Shown one piece after another: positions 26,447-35,442 of a stretch of DNA of 64,000 nucleotides (the stretch's first letter is position 1; each line of letters begins with the position of its first letter). A program made the position numbers and the translations under genes. The notes under the pieces are model-generated. The model did not search any database and had not been told where the DNA came from. It saw only the letters and a list, made by a program, of their open reading frames with translations. Source of the stretch: Actinomadura xylanilytica (GTDB lineage: Bacteria; Actinomycetota; Actinomycetes; Streptosporangiales; Streptosporangiaceae); the NCBI RefSeq assembly GCF_030283145.1, contig NZ_JASNWE010000006.1:1-64000 (forward strand), written 5' to 3'.

Positions 26447-27268
26447 TCAGGCCCGCCGGGCGAGTTCCGCTTCCCCGGCGGCGCGCATCGCCTCGACCGG
26501 GACGTCCTCGCGTCCGGTCATCAGCGTCACCTGCCGCACCGCCTGGTGCAGCAGCATCTCGAAGCCGCCGACGACCGTGCCGCCCGCGCCGCCGACCGCC
26601 GCGGCGAGCGCCGTCGGCCACGGCGCGTACACCACGTCGAACAGCGCGGCGCCCGACGCGGCGACCGGCTCGGCGAACGCGTCGCCCGACCGTCCCGGCA
26701 GGGTGGAGACCACCAAGCCGGCGGGAAGCAGCTCGGGCAGCCGGTCGAGGGCGGCGACCCGCACCGTCAGCCCGAACCGCTCGCCCACCTCCGCCGCCCC
26801 GGCCGCCCGCTCCGGGCTGCGCGCGGCCAGCACCGCCTCGTCCAGCCCGAGGCCCGCCAGCGCGGCCAGCACCGACGCCGCGGTCGCGCCGCCGCCGAGC
26901 ACCACCGCGCGGCCCGGATCGCCGAGCCCCGCGCCGGTCAGCGCGGTCACGACGCCGTGCACGTCGGTGTTGTCGCCGAACCGGCGCCCGTCCCGCAGCA
27001 CGATCGTGTTGGCCCCGCCGACCTTCACCGCCAGCTCCGACACCTCGTCGACCAGCTTCAGCGCGGTCCGTTTGAGCGGCATCGTCAGCGACAGCCCCGC
27101 CCACGCCGGGCCGAGCCCGTCGAGCAGGCCCGCCAGGCCGTCCTCACCGCACTCGATCGCCTCGTAGGACCAGTCGTCCAGGCCCATCGCCGCGTACGCC
27201 GCCCGGTGCAGCACCGGCGACAGCGAGTGCCCGATCGGCGAGCCGAGGACCGCCGCCCTGTGTCCCAT
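26447..27268 (-). CDS. aroE: Shikimate dehydrogenase
   Basis: AroE reduces 3-dehydroshikimate with NADPH in aromatic amino acid synthesis. The substrate domain starts VLGSPIGHSLSPVLH; the catalytic pair is Lys66 (SLTMPLKRT) and Asp102 (GDNTDVHG). The NADP-binding domain has VLGGGATAASVLAAL. It is 273 residues. The ATG at 27268 overlaps the mltG stop (ATGA). The alaS-ruvX-mltG-aroE order is widespread in actinobacteria. The downstream gap contains a short G-rich direct repeat. Confidence 0.94.
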   Translation of the reverse strand: MGHRAAVLGSPIGHSLSPVLHRAAYAAMGLDDWSYEAIECGEDGLAGLLDGLGPAWAGLSLTMPLKRTALKLVDEVSELAVKVGGANTIVLRDGRRFGDNTDVHGVVTALTGAGLGDPGRAVVLGGGATAASVLAALAGLGLDEAVLAARSPERAAGAAEVGERFGLTVRVAALDRLPELLPAGLVVSTLPGRSGDAFAEPVAASGAALFDVVYAPWPTALAAAVGGAGGTVVGGFEMLLHQAVRQVTLMTGREDVPVEAMRAAGEAELARRA

Positions 27269-28425
27269 CAGTTCCCCGGATTCTGCTGCTGCCACCTGTT
27301 GAACTGCTTCTTCAGCCTCAGGAACTCCTGGTAGTCCGCGGTGAACTCGGTCCGCTTGTTCGTCGGGTCGACCGCGATGAAGTACAGCCACGTCCCGTTC
27401 TTCGGCGACGCCGCGGCCTCGATCGAATCCGCCCCGGGACTGGAGATCGGCCCGGGGGGCAGGCCCTTGTGCAGATAGGTGTTGTAGGGCGAGGGGTACT
27501 GGGTGTCGTGGTTCCGTACGTTCAGCGTGCGCTTCTTCAGCGCGTAAAGGACCGAGGAGTCGAACTGTAGGGGGATGCCCTGTTCCATCCGGTTGCGGAT
27601 CACCCTGGAGATCTTGGCCAGGTCTCCCGGCTTGCCGCCCTCGGACTGGATCAGGCTGGCCATGGTGATCAGCTCCGCCGGCCGCATGTTCCCCTGCTTC
27701 GCCTTGCCCTCCAGGTCGATCTTCTCGGCCTCCTGGTTGAACCGGTCGACCATCTGCTTGAGGATCTCCCGCGCGCTCCCGTTCGGGTTCAGGTCGTACC
27801 GCCCCGGGAACAGGTACCCCTCCAGGCCCTTGGCGTACGCCGGCAGCCCCAGCCCCTGCGGCTTGGCCTCCGCCGCCTGGAAGTTCCTCAGCGGAATACC
27901 GGTCTTCTTCGACAGCTTGTCGAAGATCTCGCTCGTCCGGAGGCCCTCGAAGATCGTGATCTGGTTGTCCGCCCGCGACTTGGTGTCCAGCAGCAGCGCC
28001 ATCGCCGACGACGACGACATCTTCAGCCGCATCCGGTAGAAGCCCGGCTGGATGCTGCCGGCCTTGGTCTCCTTGCCGTACACCTTGATGAAGGCCCGGC
28101 TGCTCTTGACCACGTCGTGCTGCTCCAGCGCGGCGGCGATGACGTACCCGCCGTCGCCGTCCTTGATCTGCACCGTGACGTTCCCGCCGCCCCCACCGGA
28201 GTAGTCCGGCGGATGCATCCGGCTGTCGAGCCACGCGACCCCGAGCACGCCGCCGGTGCCGAAGATCGCCACGATGAAGGCCATCGCGAACAGCGCCGCG
28301 GCCCGCCCGTTCCGGCGCCGCCGCTGCCTCTTCCGCACCCGGCGCCGGTCACGCCGGACGGGCCGTTCGCCCCGCGAACGGCCACCGCCACCGGACGGAT
28401 CTGAGAAAAGGTCCAAATCGCTCAT
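27268..28425 (-). CDS. mltG: Endolytic murein transglycosylase MltG
   Basis: MltG cuts nascent peptidoglycan strands and helps set their length. The cytoplasmic N-terminus (1-40) is strongly basic, a single membrane helix spans about 41-65, and the extracytoplasmic YceG domain follows, with a LysM-like part and the catalytic region. The likely catalytic glutamate is Glu262 in MASLIQSEG. At 385 residues it is complete. It overlaps ruvX by 4 bases. Confidence 0.93.
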   Translation of the reverse strand: MSDLDLFSDPSGGGGRSRGERPVRRDRRRVRKRQRRRRNGRAAALFAMAFIVAIFGTGGVLGVAWLDSRMHPPDYSGGGGGNVTVQIKDGDGGYVIAAALEQHDVVKSSRAFIKVYGKETKAGSIQPGFYRMRLKMSSSSAMALLLDTKSRADNQITIFEGLRTSEIFDKLSKKTGIPLRNFQAAEAKPQGLGLPAYAKGLEGYLFPGRYDLNPNGSAREILKQMVDRFNQEAEKIDLEGKAKQGNMRPAELITMASLIQSEGGKPGDLAKISRVIRNRMEQGIPLQFDSSVLYALKKRTLNVRNHDTQYPSPYNTYLHKGLPPGPISSPGADSIEAAASPKNGTWLYFIAVDPTNKRTEFTADYQEFLRLKKQFNRWQQQNPGN

Positions 28426-28880
28426 GCGCTTCCCCGGACGATCTCGCCTGGGGGGCGTCCAGTCAAACGTTCCCCGTCCAGGGCCGCCTGAAGCAGCACC
28501 GCCGCCGCCGCCTGGTCGACGACCTTGCGCCGGGCCTGCCCGTGCACACCGCCCGCGCGCAGGCCGCTCTCGGCCGTGACGGTGGTGAGCCGCTCGTCGT
28601 ACAGCCGGACGGTCCCGGTGGCGAGCCGGCCCGCCAGCATGCCCGCGAACCTGCGTGCCGACGCCGCCGCCGGGCCCTCACGCCCCGACAGCGACGTCGG
28701 CAGCCCGACTACGACCTCGACCGCCTCATGCTCCGAGACCAGCTCGGCCAGCCGGTCGAGGTCGCCCTTCCCACTCCGCACCGTCTCGAGCGGGGAGGCG
28801 AGGATCCCACCGGGATCGCTCCGCGCCACGCCGATGCGCACGCTCCCCACGTCCACCCCGAGCCGAACGCCCTGTCTCAT
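28422..28880 (-). CDS. ruvX: Putative pre-16S rRNA nuclease RuvX/YqgF
   Basis: This RNase H-like fold protein is implicated in 5' maturation of 16S rRNA and in resolvase-like activity. Motifs are LGVDVGSVRIGVA (first acidic residue), VVVGLPTSLSG and the YDERLTTVTAE signature, with a late VDQAAA aspartate. ATG 28880 gives 152 residues, the family norm, and has GGAG upstream; the frame is open to 28934. It lies between alaS and mltG. Confidence 0.92.
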   Translation of the reverse strand: MRQGVRLGVDVGSVRIGVARSDPGGILASPLETVRSGKGDLDRLAELVSEHEAVEVVVGLPTSLSGREGPAAASARRFAGMLAGRLATGTVRLYDERLTTVTAESGLRAGGVHGQARRKVVDQAAAAVLLQAALDGERLTGRPPGEIVRGSA

Positions 28881-28971
28881 GGCTTCGCTCCGCTCAGCGA
28901 CTCGAGGCGCCGTGTCCGCAATTCCGGGCGCCATGCTGGGTCTTTCGCGGGCCCCATGGTCCGCACGTCGG

Positions 28972-31641
28972 TCACACGGCCCCTACGGCTCGTTCCACGG
29001 CGGCCAGGGCGTCGCCCAGCGCACCGGCGTTGGCGCCGCCGCCCTGGGCCAGGTCGTCCTTGCCGCCACCGCCGCCGCCCAGCGCCTTGGCGGCCAGGCC
29101 GACCAGCGCGCCGGCCTTGAGGCCGCGCTCGCGGGCGCCCTCGGTGACGGCGACGACCACGACCGGACGGTCCTTGGGCACGCCGACGACCATCACGACG
29201 GCGGGACGCGCGGCCAGCCGGCCGCGGACGTCCACGGCGAGCTTGCGCAGGTCGTCGGCGCCGGTGCCGGCGGGGGCCTGGTGGCCCACGTAGGCGACCC
29301 CGCCGATGTCCCGGGCGCCGTCCGCCAGCGAGCCGGCGATCGCCAGGACCTGCTGGGAACGGAGCTTGTCGAGCTCCTTCTCGGCGTCGCGGAGCCGGGT
29401 GACCACCCCGGAGATCCGCTCGGGGAGCTCGTCCTTGCGGGTCTTCATCTGCTCGGCGAGCTGTGCGACCAGCACGCTCTCGCGGGCCAGGAAGCGGAAG
29501 GCGTCGATGCCGACCAGGGCCTCGACACGGCGGACGCCGGCGCCGATGGACGCCTCGCCGAGCACCTTGATCAGGCCGAGCTGCCCGGAGCGGGCCACGT
29601 GGGTGCCGCCGCACAGCTCGCGGGAGTAGTCGCCGACCTCGACGACCCGCACCCGGTCGCCGTACTTCTCGCCGAACAGGGCGAGCGCGCCCATCGAGCG
29701 GGCCTCGTCGATGGAGGTGTGGAACGCGCGCACGTCCATGTCGTTGATCAGGACGTCGTTGACCTCGTCCTCCACGTCGCGCAGCACGCTGACCGGCACG
29801 GCGCCCGAGGCGGTGAAGTCGAACCGGAACCGGCCGGGCGAGTTCTCCGAGCCGGCCTGCGCGGCGGACTCGCCGAGGGCGCGGCGGAACCCGGCGTGCA
29901 CCATGTGGGTCGCGGTGTGCGAGCGGGAGATCGCCCGGCGCCGCGACACGTCGATCTCGGCGTAGGCGGTGTCGCCGGTCTGCGCCTCGCCGCTGCGGAC
30001 CCGGCCGCGGTGCACGACCAGGCCGGCGAGCGGGGTCTGCACATCGTCGATCTCGACGACGGCGCCGTTGCCGAGCCGGATGACGCCGTGGTCGGCGAGC
30101 TGGCCGCCGCCCTCGGCGTAGAACGGGGTACGGTCCAGGACGACCTCGACCTCGGCGCCCTCGCCGGCGGCGCGCACGTTGCCGCCGTTGACCAGCAGCC
30201 CGACCAGGCGGGCCTCGCCGATCACGTTGTCGTAGCCGATGAAGTCGACGCTGCCGCCCGAGCGGGTGAGCAGGTCGTCCAGGACCGACACGTCGAGGTT
30301 GCCGGTCTTCTTGTCGCGTGCGTCCTTCTTGGCGCGGTCGCGCTGCTCGGCCATGAGCCGGCGGAAGCCGGCCTCGTCGACCTGGAGGCCCTGCTCGGAG
30401 GCCATCTCCAGGGTCAGCTCGATCGGGAAGCCGTAGGTGTCGTGCAGCTTGAACGCCTGCTCGCCGGCGAGCGCGGGGCTGCCGGACCGCCGGGTCTCGG
30501 CCACCGCGGTGTCGAAGATCGTGGTGCCGGTGCGCAGCGTCTGGAGGAAGGAGTCCTCCTCGGCGTCGATCACCGTGTGGATGCCGGCGGCGGTGCGGAC
30601 CAGCTCGGGGTACTGCTCTCCCATGGCCGCGACCGCGACGGCGGTGAGCTCGTGCATGAGCCCGGCGGAGTCGCCGCCGAGCAGCCGCAGGTTGCGGATG
30701 GAGCGGCGCAGGATGCGGCGCAGCACGTAACCGCGGCCCTCGTTGCCGGGACGGATGCCGTCGGCGACCATCATCGTGCCGCTGCGCACGTGGTCGGCGA
30801 TGACCCGCAGCGACACGTCGGCGCGGTGGTCGCGGCCGTACCCGGCGCCGGTCAGCTCGGCCGCCCGGTCGAGGACCTTCCAGAGCGTGTCGGTCTCGTA
30901 GATGTTGTCGACCCCCTGGAGGATCGCCGCCATCCGCTCCAGGCCCATGCCGGTGTCGATGTTCTTGGACGGCAGGTCGCCGAGGATCGGGAAGTCGTCC
31001 TTGCCGCTGCCGGGTCCGCGCTCGAACTGCATAAAGACCAGGTTCCACACCTCGAGGTAGCGGTCCTCGTCGGCGACGGGGCCGCCCTCGCGGCCGTACT
31101 CGGGGCCCCGGTCGTAGTAGATCTCCGAGCAGGGTCCGCACGGGCCGGGCACGCCCATCGACCAGAAGTTGTCCTCCATGCCGCGGCGCTGGATCCGGTC
31201 CAGCGGGACCCCGACCTTGTCGTGCCAGATGCCGCGGGCCTCGTCGTCATCCTGGAAGACGGTGACCCACAGCTTCTCCTCGGGGAAACCGAAGCCGCCC
31301 TCGCCCTCCGGCCGGGTCAGCAGGTCCCAGGCGAACGGGATCGCCTGCTCCTTGAAGTAGTCCCCGATGGAGAAGTTCCCCAGCATCTGGAAGAACGTGG
31401 CGTGCCGGGTGGTCTTCCCGACCTCCTCGATGTCCGGCGTCCGGACGCACTTCTGGGCGCTGGTCATCCGCTGCGACGGCGGCGTGCGCTGGCCGAGGAA
31501 GTACGGCTTGAACGGGACCATGCCGGCGTTGACCAGCAACAGGGTCGGGTCCTCGGCGATCAGGCTGGCCGAGGGCACCACGGCGTGCCCGCGCTCTTCG
31601 TAGAACTTGAGGAAGCGGCGCGCCACCTCTGCCGACTCCAT
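28972..31641 (-). CDS. alaS: Alanine--tRNA ligase
   Basis: AlaRS charges and proofreads tRNA-Ala. It has a class II catalytic domain (about 1-250), a tRNA-recognition domain, an editing domain with the zinc-binding HTATH and CGGTH motifs (about 560-680), and a C-Ala oligomerisation domain with a Gly-rich stretch near 860. At 889 residues it has the usual length. It is the first clear gene of an alaS-ruvX-mltG-aroE transcript and is preceded by a DUF6167-type gene ending 2 bases away. Confidence 0.97.
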   Translation of the reverse strand: MESAEVARRFLKFYEERGHAVVPSASLIAEDPTLLLVNAGMVPFKPYFLGQRTPPSQRMTSAQKCVRTPDIEEVGKTTRHATFFQMLGNFSIGDYFKEQAIPFAWDLLTRPEGEGGFGFPEEKLWVTVFQDDDEARGIWHDKVGVPLDRIQRRGMEDNFWSMGVPGPCGPCSEIYYDRGPEYGREGGPVADEDRYLEVWNLVFMQFERGPGSGKDDFPILGDLPSKNIDTGMGLERMAAILQGVDNIYETDTLWKVLDRAAELTGAGYGRDHRADVSLRVIADHVRSGTMMVADGIRPGNEGRGYVLRRILRRSIRNLRLLGGDSAGLMHELTAVAVAAMGEQYPELVRTAAGIHTVIDAEEDSFLQTLRTGTTIFDTAVAETRRSGSPALAGEQAFKLHDTYGFPIELTLEMASEQGLQVDEAGFRRLMAEQRDRAKKDARDKKTGNLDVSVLDDLLTRSGGSVDFIGYDNVIGEARLVGLLVNGGNVRAAGEGAEVEVVLDRTPFYAEGGGQLADHGVIRLGNGAVVEIDDVQTPLAGLVVHRGRVRSGEAQTGDTAYAEIDVSRRRAISRSHTATHMVHAGFRRALGESAAQAGSENSPGRFRFDFTASGAVPVSVLRDVEDEVNDVLINDMDVRAFHTSIDEARSMGALALFGEKYGDRVRVVEVGDYSRELCGGTHVARSGQLGLIKVLGEASIGAGVRRVEALVGIDAFRFLARESVLVAQLAEQMKTRKDELPERISGVVTRLRDAEKELDKLRSQQVLAIAGSLADGARDIGGVAYVGHQAPAGTGADDLRKLAVDVRGRLAARPAVVMVVGVPKDRPVVVVAVTEGARERGLKAGALVGLAAKALGGGGGGKDDLAQGGGANAGALGDALAAVERAVGAV

Positions 31642-31643
31642 GA

Positions 31644-31964
31644 TCAGTGGCCATCCTTGTCGTCGTCGATGATCGTGTAACGCGCTTTGAGGACCCGGCG
31701 GCGCCGGGGACCCTCGAGTTCGGGCGGAGCCTGGTCGATCTCGATCGCCTCGCGCAACTCCGCCTCGCGGGCCTGCATCTCGGTGCGCACGTCAGAGGCG
31801 AAGTACCGGAGCCGCCGCCCGGCGCCCTGCCCGGCGCCGACCGCGCGGACCGCGACGCCCTCCGGGGACCAGGTGCGCGCGAACCGCTCCACCTTGCGCT
31901 TGACCCGGTGGGTCGCGTAGACGCCGGCGCCGGCGCCCACCGAGAGCCAGAACAGCCGTTTCAT
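31644..31964 (-). CDS. DUF6167-like small membrane protein
   Basis: The 106-residue protein starts with a hydrophobic segment (LFWLSVGAGAGVYATHRV) followed by a basic region (KRKVERFARTWSPEGVAVRAVGAG) and a charged tail that looks helical. This arrangement next to alaS matches the actinobacterial DUF6167 family. The function is unknown. It ends 2 bases before alaS, so the two are probably translated from one mRNA. Confidence 0.8.
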   Translation of the reverse strand: MKRLFWLSVGAGAGVYATHRVKRKVERFARTWSPEGVAVRAVGAGQGAGRRLRYFASDVRTEMQAREAELREAIEIDQAPPELEGPRRRRVLKARYTIIDDDKDGH

Positions 31965-32064
31965 CGCGCACCGCCCCGTCTCGCGGCGCGGTGCCGCGGG
32001 AGCGTGTCCGCGCGGTGCCGGGGGTGTGCGCCCTCGCGGCGCCGCGGGTAGGCGTCGGCGCGGG

Positions 32065-32484
32065 TCATTTGCGGACCTTGCCGGACGGGCGGGCGGGCAG
32101 CTGCGGGCGGTCGCCGCCGTGCTCGCGGCCGGCGCCGTCGCGGTTACCGAGGGCCTTGCGGACCCCGTAGGAGAAGGCCGCGGCCTTGACCAGCGGGCCG
32201 CCGACCACGGAGGTCATGACGGTGGTGACCGCCGAGACGTTCTGGGTGACGCCGGCGACCTGCTTGGTGATCACGTCGGTGCGGCCGAGCTGCTCGTTGG
32301 CGCGCCGGACGGTGCGGGTCATGTCCTCCATGAGGGGCCCGGCCTGGTCGCCGAACTCGGAGACGACCTTTCCGGCCTCGCGGAGCAGGCGGGCGAGTTT
32401 GAGCAGGGTGAAAGCGAGGAAGGACACGAGGACCGCCCAGAACACGGCCACGATGAGGCCGGCCAGCTGTCCACCAGTAAGCAT
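32065..32484 (-). CDS. DUF948-family membrane protein
   Basis: An N-terminal membrane helix (GQLAGLIVAVFWAVLVSFLAF) precedes a helical region that includes LGRTDVITKQVAGVTQNVSAVTTVMTS-type heptads. The tail is basic (KALGNRDGAGREHGG). This is the DUF948 pattern found beside alaS in actinobacteria. The 139-residue protein is probably a bitopic membrane protein of unknown role. Confidence 0.83.
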   Translation of the reverse strand: MLTGGQLAGLIVAVFWAVLVSFLAFTLLKLARLLREAGKVVSEFGDQAGPLMEDMTRTVRRANEQLGRTDVITKQVAGVTQNVSAVTTVMTSVVGGPLVKAAAFSYGVRKALGNRDGAGREHGGDRPQLPARPSGKVRK

Positions 32485-32700
32485 CAGGGCCTCCGTTCGC
32501 TGTGTTTCGGCTCAGGGCCGGGCCCGGCCTGACAGACCATACCGTGGGCACCGGTCCCGGCCGTGCGGAGCGGAAGGCCCCGTCCGGCCCGGCCGCGCCG
32601 CTGCGGCGGCGGGGGCCCGGCACCCCAGGTTGTCCCGGCAGGCTACCGGGCGGCGGCGCCGGATGGCGGGATCATGGCCCCGGAATGATCATCGGCGCGG

Positions 32701-34140
32701 TCAGCCGCCCTGCCCCCCGCCGCGGCCCCGGCCACCGCCGGCGGAACCGCGCAGCACCGAGCGGATGCGCGCCAGGACCTCGGTGAAGCGGCCCTCGGCG
32801 CCGTGCTTGGTCGGACGGTAATACTCGCGCCCGTGCACCGGGTCGGGCGCGTACTGCTGCGCGACCACCCCGCCCGGATGATCATGGGCGTACTTGTAGC
32901 CCTGGCCGTGCCCGACCTTCGCCGCGCCCTTGTAATGCGCGTAGCGCAGGTGCATGGGGACCGATCCGACCAGGCCCTTGCGGACGTCGCCGAGCGCCCC
33001 GTCCACCGCCGTGATCACCGCGTTGGACTTGGGCGCCAGGGAGAGGTGGATCACCGCCTGGGCCAGGTTGATGCGGGCCTCGGGCAGGCCGACGAACTCG
33101 ACCGCCTGCGCCGCGGCGACCGCGGTCTGGAGCGCGGTCGGGTCGGCCATCCCGACGTCCTCGCTCGCGTGCACGATCAGCCGCCGGGCGATGAAGCGGG
33201 GGTCCTCGCCCGCCTCGATCATGCGGGCCAGGTAGTGCAGCGCGGCGTCGACGTCGCTGCCGCGGATGCTCTTGACGAACGCGCTGATCACGTCGTAGTG
33301 CTGGTCGCCCTCGCGGTCGTAGCGGACCGCGGCCCGGTCGACCGCGCGCTCCAGCACGTCGGCGTCGATCGGCCGCCCGTCCTCGACCACCAGCGCGGCG
33401 GCCTCCAGGTAGGTGAGGGTGCGGCGGGCGTCGCCGCCGGCCAGCCGGATCAGGTGGTCCTCGGCGGCCGGGTCGAGCTCGACCGCGCCGTCCAGCCCCC
33501 GCTCGTCGGCGAGCGCCCGCCGGACCACCTCGCGCAGCGCGTCGTCGCCGAGCGGCTCGAGCGTGAGCAGCAGCGACCGGGACAGCAGCGGGCTGATCAC
33601 CGAGAAGAACGGATTCTCGGTGGTGGCGCCGATGAACGACACCCAGCGGTTCTCCACGGCCGGCAGCAGCGCGTCCTGCTGGGCCTTGTTGAAGCGGTGC
33701 ACCTCGTCGACGAACAGGACGGTCTGCCGGCCGGTCATGCCGAGCTCGCGGCGGGCCAGCTCGATCTCGGCGCGGACCCGCTTGACCCCGTCGCTGACCG
33801 CGGAGACCTCGACGAAGCGGCGCTGGGTGGCGTGGCTCACGACGGTGGCGAGGGTGGTCTTGCCGGTGCCGGGCGGACCCCACAGCACCAGCGACATCGG
33901 GACGTCCCGGTCGACGAGCTGCCGGATCGGCGTGCCGGGGCCGAGCAGGTGCGCCTGCCCGACCACCTCGTCCAGGCCGCGCGGGCGCATCCGGACGGCG
34001 AGCGGCTGCTCCGCCCCGCCGCGTCCGCCGGACGACCCGGCCGCGGGCACGCTCCCGGCGAAGGCGGAGGGGGCGGTCGCCTCCCCCGCCGGATCGTCGA
34101 AGAGGCCCTCCGGCTGGCCCGGTTCCACCCTGCTGGTCAC
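32701..34140 (-). CDS. rarA: Replication-associated recombination protein A (RarA/MgsA)
   Basis: RarA is an AAA+ ATPase related to clamp-loader subunits and RuvB, acting at stalled replication forks. It has Walker A (GPPGTGKTT), Walker B with VDEVHRFNKAQQD, sensor 1 GATTENPFF and the C-terminal tetramer domain (DVGMADPTAL and DHPGGVVAQQY). The N-terminal 45 residues are a variable extension. At 479 residues it is normal length. It diverges from the DUF6153 operon. Confidence 0.94.
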   Translation of the reverse strand: MTSRVEPGQPEGLFDDPAGEATAPSAFAGSVPAAGSSGGRGGAEQPLAVRMRPRGLDEVVGQAHLLGPGTPIRQLVDRDVPMSLVLWGPPGTGKTTLATVVSHATQRRFVEVSAVSDGVKRVRAEIELARRELGMTGRQTVLFVDEVHRFNKAQQDALLPAVENRWVSFIGATTENPFFSVISPLLSRSLLLTLEPLGDDALREVVRRALADERGLDGAVELDPAAEDHLIRLAGGDARRTLTYLEAAALVVEDGRPIDADVLERAVDRAAVRYDREGDQHYDVISAFVKSIRGSDVDAALHYLARMIEAGEDPRFIARRLIVHASEDVGMADPTALQTAVAAAQAVEFVGLPEARINLAQAVIHLSLAPKSNAVITAVDGALGDVRKGLVGSVPMHLRYAHYKGAAKVGHGQGYKYAHDHPGGVVAQQYAPDPVHGREYYRPTKHGAEGRFTEVLARIRSVLRGSAGGGRGRGGGQGG

Positions 34141-34221
34141 TTGCCGAGACTATCCCGCCCCGCGGACATCCCGGGCAGAGCGCCGCCGTCCCGGCGGGCG
34201 CGCGGTGCGGCGGCCGTCCCG

Positions 34222-34247
34222 GGAACCCCGCGCGGGGCTGCGGCGTT
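34222..34247 (+). promoter_or_regulatory. ECF-type promoter candidate before the DUF6153 operon
   Basis: GGAAC (34222-34226) and GTT (34245-34247) are separated by 18 bases, matching the GGAAT/C-N18-GTT pattern of oxidative and envelope stress ECF sigma factors of actinobacteria (SigR/SigH type). It ends 34 bases before the GTG start, leaving room for a short leader with AGGAG. Inferred from sequence only. Confidence 0.45.
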
Positions 34248-34281
34248 GGTATCGCGCGAAGGTGAAAACAGGAGCGTGACG

Positions 34282-34734
34282 GTGGCCGGTACGGCTTTGC
34301 GGCGGCGGCACGGGCAGGCGGGCCTGCTCGTGGCGCTCCTCGTCGTGGCCGGGCTGGTCTTCAGCTACGGGCTGGGCCACGCGCCGCCGATGCGGGTGTG
34401 CACCGAGCACTACGTCACCGTGCCGTCCGGCGTCGCCGAGGCGCTGTCGCACCATGGCGACGAGGCGGGCCCGGCGGCGGTCGCCGCTCCGGACGGCGGC
34501 CCGGCCGCGATCCGGGGGGCCTGGGCGGCCCCGTCCGACTCACCGCTGTCCGGCCCGCTGTACGCCTGCCTCTCGATGGCCGTCCTGCTCACCCTCATGG
34601 TGCTCGCGCTGGCCGCCGCCCCGCGCCGCTCGGGCCTGCGGTTCCCGGCGCGGCGCGGCCGGGCCCCCGCCCCCCGGACGGGCGGAGCACCGCCGCTTCC
34701 TTCGCTGAGCTCCCTTCAGGTGCTGCGGCTGTGA
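34282..34734 (+). CDS. DUF6153-family membrane protein
   Basis: Two membrane segments (about 8-28 and 93-113) flank an extracytoplasmic loop that contains a cysteine and a His-His pair (CTEHYV, LSHHGDEAG). The C-terminus is Arg/Pro-rich. The arrangement and the two downstream DUF genes fit DUF6153. GTG 34282 is preferred because AGGAG lies 7 bases upstream; a GTG at 34276 is too close to it. It is the first gene of a likely three-gene operon. Confidence 0.72.
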   Translation: MAGTALRRRHGQAGLLVALLVVAGLVFSYGLGHAPPMRVCTEHYVTVPSGVAEALSHHGDEAGPAAVAAPDGGPAAIRGAWAAPSDSPLSGPLYACLSMAVLLTLMVLALAAAPRRSGLRFPARRGRAPAPRTGGAPPLPSLSSLQVLRL

Positions 34735-34836
34735 CGGACGGGCCGTGAGGCCCGCGGATGGCGCCATGCCCACGGCGGCACGGCGGCTCCGCACGTCCCG
34801 TCTTCGCGAGTACAGCAGCCTTGAGAGGTTCGTCCC

Positions 34837-35442
34837 GTGTCCAAGAACGCCCGGAACCGCGCGCAGCGCAACGTCCTGACCCAGCGCCAGGTGCCCTGGG
34901 GCGGCATCGCCTTCTTCGCCGTGATCGGCGTGGTGGCGATCGTCGCGATCTCCTACGCCTTCATGCAGAGCAGACCGTCGTCGGCCTCCGGCTCCGGCGG
35001 CGCGATCGCCGGGCTGGTCCAGAAGGACGGCCTCAGCCGCGACCACACCTCCGACCCGGTCAAGTACGACACCAGCCCGCCGATGGGCGGCGCCCACGAC
35101 CCGATGTGGCAGAACTGCGACGCCCACGTCTACGACCGGCAGCTCCGCAACGAGAACGCGGTGCACTCGCTGGAGCACGGCGCCGTATGGATCTCCTACC
35201 GGCCCGACCTGCCCGCCGACCAGGTCAAGCTCCTCCAGGACAAGGTCAGCGCGACCGACTACACCCTGATGAGCCCCTACCCGGGGTTGGACGCCCCCCT
35301 CGCCCTCACCGCGTGGGGCAAGCAGGTCAAGGTGCAGAACGCCGACGACGGGCGGATCGACGCGTTCCTCCGCGCCTTCGTGAAGGGCCCGCAGACCCAG
35401 GAGCCCGGCGCGGCCTGCGACGGGGCCAAGGACACCCCGTGA
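34837..35442 (+). CDS. DUF3105-domain membrane-anchored protein
   Basis: A basic N-terminus and one membrane helix (about 22-45) lead to an extracytoplasmic DUF3105 domain. Its features are the YDTSPPMGGAHDPMWQNCDAH and EHGAVWISYRP stretches and two conserved cysteines (in QNCDAH and near the end, GAACDG). GTG 34837 has GAGAGG upstream. Its stop overlaps the next start as GTGA. Function unknown; the Cys/His/Met content suggests metal or redox contact. Confidence 0.87.
   Translation: MSKNARNRAQRNVLTQRQVPWGGIAFFAVIGVVAIVAISYAFMQSRPSSASGSGGAIAGLVQKDGLSRDHTSDPVKYDTSPPMGGAHDPMWQNCDAHVYDRQLRNENAVHSLEHGAVWISYRPDLPADQVKLLQDKVSATDYTLMSPYPGLDAPLALTAWGKQVKVQNADDGRIDAFLRAFVKGPQTQEPGAACDGAKDTP

Noticed and set aside
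28525..31680. 1051-codon open frame on the plus strand opposite alaS
   Set aside because: Antisense to alaS with no recognisable motif; a GC-bias artefact.
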